From: Candidatus Peregrinibacteria bacterium
Lineage (GTDB): Bacteria > Patescibacteriota > Gracilibacteria > UBA1369
DNA: 10,294 bases
Direction: 5' to 3'
Assembly: GCA_014729615.1 (NCBI GenBank)
Contig: WJJQ01000115.1
Location: forward strand, 1-10,294
Below the pieces are notes generated by a model. That model made no database searches. It saw nothing but the letters and a program-made list of their open reading frames with translations, and was not told the DNA's origin. Every line of letters begins with the position of its first letter. Positions within the stretch are counted from its first letter, which is position 1. Made by a program: the position numbers and the translations under genes. Positions 6,230 through 10,294 of this stretch are shown here, in pieces.

Positions 6230-8494
6230 ATGGCCCGAACCAAAGCAAAATACACAGAGCATGAATTTAAACTGAGAATACTGCAAATATTGGTTTTCAC
6301 GCTTTTGGGAATCATAACTTTCCGCCTTTTTTATTTGCAGGTAATCCAACACGGCTACTACACCTCTGTTGCCGCCAAAGAACATTTCGGCTACACCGAA
6401 TTACCGGCAAGACGCGGTGAAATTTTTATTCAGGATTACGCGTCCGGCGAAACGGTAAGAGTTGCCACAAACATAACGCTCGATACACTTTTCGCGGATC
6501 CGACCATTATTGAAAACAAAAAATTGGTGGCGGACCGAATTACCCCCATAATTTTCGATCTTGAAGCCGAAAAACTTAAAGACGAACGAAGAGTGGAACA
6601 AGAACTCAAGCGCGCGAAAACATTGGAAGAAGAAGAAAAAATCAAAACACTATCCGACGAAGAATTATACACACAGTTTTACAACAACCTCCTCGAAAAA
6701 ATCAGTCAGGACGTACGACCGGAAATTCAGCTAACCAACACCATTGACGAAAATCTCGCCAAAAAAATCAGCAATCTTGGCTTAACCGGAGTGGAAGTAA
6801 ATAATAATATTGTTTACGCCTACCCTCCGCAAATAACGGACAGAACTGAAACTGCGTCTGTCTTAAGCCAATACATTGACATCACAGCTACAAGACTTGA
6901 ACAGATTTTGCAAGGGAAGAACCGTTATGTAATTCTTGCCACAAAAATCCCACCCGAAAAATCAGCTGAAATAAGACAAATACAAGAAGAAGACACCGAA
7001 AAAAATTACTTCGGTCTCGGGCTGGAAGAAAATTATTATCGTTATTACCCCGAAAAAGAACTATCTGCCAATGTACTTGGTTACGTCACCAAAGAAGGTA
7101 TTGGAACATACGGTATTGAAAGTAAATACAACACCCGTCTTCAGGGTAAAAAAGGTGTGTTTCAAACGCAAAGAGACGGTTCTATTCACGGTCGGCAAAT
7201 TACTGTTGGCGATAGCGTAATTGAACCCGCGGTCGATGGAGACGATATTGTTTTAACAATTGATCGCTCAATTCAAATGACCGTTGAAAAGCTGCTGGCC
7301 AAAGCCGTCAAAGATTATCGTGCCGATAGCGGACAGGTAATTGTCATGGATCCGAAAACAGGTCGCATTATGGCAATGGCACATTATCCAACTTTTGATC
7401 CTAACGATTTCAGTGCCGCGCTGGAAATGGAAGAAATCAGTTTTACACCGCAGGAAGTTGAACAGCTGGTTCCTCTTGAAGGAGAAGGATACGAAAACCA
7501 ATTTTGGTTTTACAGAAACGTTTCAGCACATGATCGCTTTAAAGTGTTCCGCCAATTAATAGACCCTGAAGATCCCGACGCGGGGTACATTTACAAACGA
7601 TACAAAAACTGGATCGGTCTTGAAGCATACCGCAATCTGGCCGCGTCCGGCGCCTATGAACCGGGTTCGGTTTTTAAAGTTATAACCATGGCCAGCGCTT
7701 TGGACGACAACGATGTCACACCGACAACATATATAAATGATTCAGGTATATTGGAAGTGGATGAGTTTAAAATTTCAAATGTATCCGCCAAGTGTACGGG
7801 ACGCGTAAACATGACTCAGGTGCTTGCTTATTCTTGCAACACCGGTGTGGGATGGGTTGCCCAGCAAATGGGCCGCAACCTTTTTTATAGTTACATGGTT
7901 AAATTCGGATTCGGTGAACGAACCGGAATAGAGTTCGACAACGAACATCCCGGTAAAATTGAGCACTTTAACCAATGGGCGGAATCTGAATTGGTAACAT
8001 ATGGTTTCGGTCAGGGTTTCACGGCAACTCCAATACAAATGGTGGCCGCCTTTGGAGCCATAGCAAACGACGGATTATTAATGCAACCTTACATTGTAGA
8101 CAAAATCTCGCAAAAAAACGACAAAATCATAGAAACTCACCCCGCACCTATCAATCAGGTTATAAGTGAAGACACCACTAATTTGGTAACCTCCATGATG
8201 GTGGCGGCCACCGAAACAGGTGTATCGGGAAACGCCAAAACGGAAAACCATTATGTCGCTGCAAAAACCGGTACTTCTCAAACATATAAATACGGTAAGC
8301 CATTAAAAGGAGCCGGTACAACCATTGCATCCGTTGCGGGGTTCGGCCCGATCGACGATCCGAAATTCGTCCTTTACGCCAAACTCGACCGTCCGCGAAC
8401 AAGCGAATGGGCCGACTCAACCACATCACACTTATTCAGCGACGTAGCAACATATCTTTACGACTACCTCGGAATCCCCCCCGACAAAAACTAG
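6230..8494 (+). CDS. Class B penicillin-binding protein (PBP2/FtsI family transpeptidase)
   Basis: A membrane-anchored D,D-transpeptidase that cross-links peptidoglycan, probably in division (FtsI-like) or elongation. From the chosen start it has 754 residues. A short cytoplasmic tail and one membrane helix (about 15-36) come first, followed by the pedestal/dimerisation domain with its ARRGEIF motif. That domain includes a highly charged helical insertion (about 120-165). The C-terminal transpeptidase domain has SVFK (S480 nucleophile), SCN (535-537) and KTGT (679-682), spaced as in the family; no PASTA repeats follow. Between FDPNDF (389-394) and YEPGSVFK lie about 80 residues, roughly 50 more than in well-known FtsI proteins. 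In-frame ATGs at 6155 and 6209 would add 25 or 7 residues but fall upstream of or within the promoter. The paralogue (division or elongation) cannot be decided. Confidence 0.93.
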   Translation: MARTKAKYTEHEFKLRILQILVFTLLGIITFRLFYLQVIQHGYYTSVAAKEHFGYTELPARRGEIFIQDYASGETVRVATNITLDTLFADPTIIENKKLVADRITPIIFDLEAEKLKDERRVEQELKRAKTLEEEEKIKTLSDEELYTQFYNNLLEKISQDVRPEIQLTNTIDENLAKKISNLGLTGVEVNNNIVYAYPPQITDRTETASVLSQYIDITATRLEQILQGKNRYVILATKIPPEKSAEIRQIQEEDTEKNYFGLGLEENYYRYYPEKELSANVLGYVTKEGIGTYGIESKYNTRLQGKKGVFQTQRDGSIHGRQITVGDSVIEPAVDGDDIVLTIDRSIQMTVEKLLAKAVKDYRADSGQVIVMDPKTGRIMAMAHYPTFDPNDFSAALEMEEISFTPQEVEQLVPLEGEGYENQFWFYRNVSAHDRFKVFRQLIDPEDPDAGYIYKRYKNWIGLEAYRNLAASGAYEPGSVFKVITMASALDDNDVTPTTYINDSGILEVDEFKISNVSAKCTGRVNMTQVLAYSCNTGVGWVAQQMGRNLFYSYMVKFGFGERTGIEFDNEHPGKIEHFNQWAESELVTYGFGQGFTATPIQMVAAFGAIANDGLLMQPYIVDKISQKNDKIIETHPAPINQVISEDTTNLVTSMMVAATETGVSGNAKTENHYVAAKTGTSQTYKYGKPLKGAGTTIASVAGFGPIDDPKFVLYAKLDRPRTSEWADSTTSHLFSDVATYLYDYLGIPPDKN

Positions 8495-8569
8495 ACCCCA
8501 TTCTTCGACCGATCTTAAATTTAATGTTATAATATACAAATCCGATTTTAGGTTCGTTTAAACCCAAGG

Positions 8570-8643
8570 TGGCAGGGCCAGGAGGAATCGAACCCCCGCC
8601 AGAGGTTTTGGAGACCTCTGTACTACCACTATACGATGGCCCT
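8570..8643 (-). tRNA. tRNA-Trp (anticodon CCA)
   Basis: The 74-nt minus-strand cloverleaf is complete. It has a 7-bp acceptor stem AGGGCCA/TGGCCCT, a 4-bp D stem closing with a T-G pair and the loop AGTGGTA. The anticodon stem GAGGT/ACCTC carries the loop CTCCAAA, followed by a 4-nt variable region and the T arm GGGGG-TTCGATT-CCTCC with one G-T pair. The discriminator is G and the terminal CCA is encoded. The loop places CCA at positions 34-36, reading UGG. It is convergent with the preceding penicillin-binding protein gene. The CCA anticodon argues against UGA being read as tryptophan here. Confidence 0.96.
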
Positions 8644-8658
8644 TTATGCTTCGCGCGT

Positions 8659-8682
8659 CGGGTACCCGGCTGACGTATTTTA
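8659..8682 (-). promoter_or_regulatory. Possible tRNA-Trp promoter and leader palindrome
   Basis: A minus-strand TAAAAT box (8682-8677) would start transcription near 8670, some 27 nt before the tRNA. The -35 region is poor (TTTGGT at 8706-8701, 18-bp spacer). The leader contains the GC-rich perfect palindrome CGGGTACCCG (8659-8668), unusual in this AT-rich window, which might help processing or be a regulatory site. Confidence 0.3.
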
Positions 8683-8764
8683 GCTTCCTTTTCAAAAATC
8701 ACCAAACCATTTTACCCACGACCGAAGTAGGTACTAGTTAAAACCAAAGTAATACCATCAAACC

Positions 8765-8830
8765 ACTAGCACAATTTATATAAAAATTATATAAACCGTG
8801 CTAGTGCGCTGAACGGGTGTCACCAAAAAC
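8765..8830. repeat. Palindromic intergenic repeat, copy 2 (core 8765-8805)
   Basis: The 41-bp core is identical to the one at 4790-4830 and runs in the same direction. Its related flank lies on the right (8806-8830, beginning GCGCTGAA), as the inverted counterpart of the left flank of copy 1. Further out, CGCTCTTG (8837-8844) corresponds to CAAGAGCG (4746-4753), with a 5-bp difference in spacing. It sits between two divergently oriented genes, so it cannot be a simple terminator here. Confidence 0.85.
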
Positions 8831-8872
8831 AAAATACGCTCTTGAGCTATCACGCATTGTGTGCCTAAAACA

Positions 8873-8900
8873 TTGCATTCACATGCAAACCATTTATAAT
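8873..8900 (+). promoter_or_regulatory. Promoter of the membrane-protein / NuoF-like operon
   Basis: A perfect TATAAT (8895-8900) is preceded at 16 bp by TTGCAT (8873-8878), which keeps only the TTG of the -35 consensus. Transcription would start near 8907 and leave a C- and T-rich leader of about 24 nt without a Shine-Dalgarno. Confidence 0.4.
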
Positions 8901-8930
8901 TAGCAATAACAACCCCTCCCCCATTTTTTT

Positions 8931-9446
8931 ATGCAATCAACACGTACGCAAATCGCGACTTTCAACGCAAAAAAAGCCATAATTTTTTCAATACTTTTCG
9001 TTTTGGCATTCACAATCCCCGCTTTCATCCATTCACAATGGATCACCGGACCTTTAGTAAACGCCATTTTAATTTTTGCCGTTTTAACCGTGGGACCGGC
9101 TGAAGCCATTTTACTGGGCATGATGCCAAGCATCGCGGCCCTTTCGGTGGGCTTGCTCCCATTGCCCATGGCGCCTATGATCCCTTTCATTATGTTTGGA
9201 AACGCCATTTTAATAATGCTGATCCATTGGCTTAAAAAAACCAATTTCGCGCTGGCACTTTTTTCAGGCGCGACTCTGAAATTCCTTTTATTATGGGGAT
9301 CCGTATCATTCATTATTTCCAATTTGGTGCCCGCTCAACTATCAGCAAATTTATCGGTAATGATGAGCTGGCCTCAATTGTTCACAGCCCTGGCGGGCGG
9401 ATTAATCGCCTATTCAATAGTGAAAATTTTTAAACTGCATGACTAA
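8931..9446 (+). CDS. Small polytopic membrane protein, probably hydrogenase-associated
   Basis: The 171 residues are mostly hydrophobic. About five or six membrane segments lie near residues 15-33, 38-62, 64-80, 82-101, 106-130 and 147-166, with a basic N-terminus (K14, K15) and a short basic C-terminus. Proline- and glycine-rich turns such as QWITGPLVNAIL (36-47) and LPMAPMIPFIMFGN (78-91) are its most distinctive parts. From memory, similar small membrane proteins in anaerobes and candidate phyla are sometimes annotated as iron hydrogenase, although this protein shows no cysteine cluster or H-cluster motif. Its last 8 bp overlap the start of a NuoF-like gene, so the two are almost certainly co-translated. 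It might anchor the complex or carry a small solute, as ECF S-components do; the function is unproven. Confidence 0.75.
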   Translation: MQSTRTQIATFNAKKAIIFSILFVLAFTIPAFIHSQWITGPLVNAILIFAVLTVGPAEAILLGMMPSIAALSVGLLPLPMAPMIPFIMFGNAILIMLIHWLKKTNFALALFSGATLKFLLLWGSVSFIISNLVPAQLSANLSVMMSWPQLFTALAGGLIAYSIVKIFKLHD

Positions 9447-10294
9447 AAACATCCTACAAAAAATTGAAAAGGCGGGACTGGTTGGTCGAGGGGGAGCCGA
9501 ATTCCCTACCCACTTAAAGTGGAAGTTTACTAAAAAAAGCAAGGCTCCTCAAAAATACGTTGTTTGCAACGCGTCAGAGGGCGAAACGGGCCTTTTCAAA
9601 GATCATTTCATTTTAAAAAACCATTTAAAAGAAATGTTGAACGGATTGACGCTTGCCATGGATTTTTTAAAGACAAAAGAAGCCTACATCAACCTTAACA
9701 AAAATTATTACGACGAAATCAAATCCAATTTAAATCGGCAATTATCCACGTTAAAGAAAAAAGGCTACAACATAAGCATTTATAAAGAAGAACCTTCATA
9801 CATTGGCGGAGAAGAAACCGCGCTTTTAAACGCTATCGAAGAAAAACGGATCCAACCGCGCTACAAACCACCCTACACATCCGAAAAAGGATTAAACCAA
9901 ATGCCCACTTTGGTGCACAACGTCGAAACTTTGTACGACGTGTATCTGGCGGCCAACGACAAATATGACAATCAGCGCTTTTGCTGCATTTCGGGTCAAA
10001 TAAAGAATCCCGGTGTTTTTCGCGTCTCAAACTACGCCAGCCTTGAAGAGATTCTTCATACAACAAAAAACTTCCCGCGCTTCGACTTTTTTGCGCAAGT
10101 GGGAGGCAGTATCAGCGGTCCGGTTTTTAATAAATCACAATTAGCGAAAGAAAAACTAACCGGCGCCGGATCCATTGAAATTTACAAATCAAACGTGTCA
10201 CCGGCAAAAGTTTTAAACAAATGGTTCAAATTTTATCACGAGGAAAGTTGCGGCAAATGCACACCGTGCCGCGAAGGAACCTATCAGCTTTATC
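9439..10294 (+). CDS. NuoF/HydB-type NADH-binding flavoprotein (3' end beyond window)
   Basis: This subunit binds FMN and NADH and passes electrons to iron-sulfur clusters in complex I or in NADH-linked hydrogenases. 285 codons are visible from an ATG overlapping the membrane-protein gene by 8 bp. The FMN-loop motif GRGGAEFPTHLKW (16-28) is followed by NASEGETGLFKD (50-61), YIGGEETALLNAIEEKR (121-137), PRYKPPY (140-146) and PTLVHNVET (156-164). A SLBB domain comes next (about 180-230). SCGKCTPCREG (270-280) supplies three cluster ligands, C271, C274 and C277; the fourth cysteine would lie beyond the edge. The usual GRGGAGFPT has E21 in place of glycine. There is no N-terminal thioredoxin-like domain. 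With the neighbouring membrane protein, an NADH-linked hydrogenase operon is more likely than a full complex I. Confidence 0.92.
   Translation, partial: MTKNILQKIEKAGLVGRGGAEFPTHLKWKFTKKSKAPQKYVVCNASEGETGLFKDHFILKNHLKEMLNGLTLAMDFLKTKEAYINLNKNYYDEIKSNLNRQLSTLKKKGYNISIYKEEPSYIGGEETALLNAIEEKRIQPRYKPPYTSEKGLNQMPTLVHNVETLYDVYLAANDKYDNQRFCCISGQIKNPGVFRVSNYASLEEILHTTKNFPRFDFFAQVGGSISGPVFNKSQLAKEKLTGAGSIEIYKSNVSPAKVLNKWFKFYHEESCGKCTPCREGTYQLY

Larger units (their letters stand above)
8644..8930. other. Spacer between tRNA-Trp and the membrane-protein gene
   Basis: No gene is supportable here. The stretch holds the tRNA leader region, the second palindromic repeat with its flank (8765-8830) and the promoter of the membrane-protein gene (8873-8900). 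An open frame running through the tRNA on the minus strand (8436-8705) is not credible as a gene. Confidence 0.6.

Noticed and set aside
8540..8569. Terminator after tRNA-Trp
   Set aside because: Only a 4-bp GGTT/AACC stem around the GTTTAAAC palindrome is seen, and no T-run follows.
8436..8705. 89-residue open frame on the minus strand
   Set aside because: It runs through the complete tRNA-Trp gene and the end of the penicillin-binding protein gene; its composition is not protein-like.

Overview
The window is AT-rich chromosomal DNA with short spacers, compact operons and very little Shine-Dalgarno sequence in front of its starts. This, together with divergent forms of common enzymes and a NuoF-like protein encoded directly after a small polytopic membrane protein, suggests an uncultivated anaerobic bacterium, most likely of the Patescibacteria/CPR type. 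The lineage is an inference; no marker here proves it. The standard bacterial code fits: TAA, TAG and one TGA serve as stops, and the tRNA-Trp has a CCA anticodon.

Layout. Positions 1-3995 hold a minus-strand cluster, in transcription order: nucleoside diphosphate kinase (ndk), aminodeoxychorismate synthase component I (pabB), an acidic protein of unknown function, aminodeoxychorismate lyase (pabC) and dihydropteroate synthase (folP, cut off by the left edge). PabB and PabC convert chorismate to p-aminobenzoate and FolP joins it to the pterin, so this is a folate-synthesis module. The ndk-pabB spacer is 9 bp and pabC overlaps folP by 23 bp. A second promoter-like sequence lies just behind pabB. 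Positions 4064-4522 encode an unrecognised 152-residue protein on the minus strand.

Positions 4523-4859 hold no gene that I can support, but contain inverted repeats and the first copy of a 41-bp palindromic repeat. An M16 metallopeptidase (minus) and a class B penicillin-binding protein (plus) follow. They diverge from a roughly 100-bp spacer in which two good promoters share overlapping -35 boxes. A tRNA-Trp gene (minus) and the second copy of the palindromic repeat come next. The two 41-bp cores are identical and in the same orientation, while their similar flanks are inverted relative to each other.

At the right end a plus-strand pair begins: a 171-residue membrane protein overlapping by 8 bp a NuoF/HydB-type NADH-binding flavoprotein that runs off the window. 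This looks like the start of an NADH-linked hydrogenase or related redox operon. No phage, IS transposase or CRISPR array was seen. The less ordinary points are the paired palindromic repeats, the atypical substrate loops of FolP, the unknown protein inside the folate cluster and the overlapping divergent promoters.
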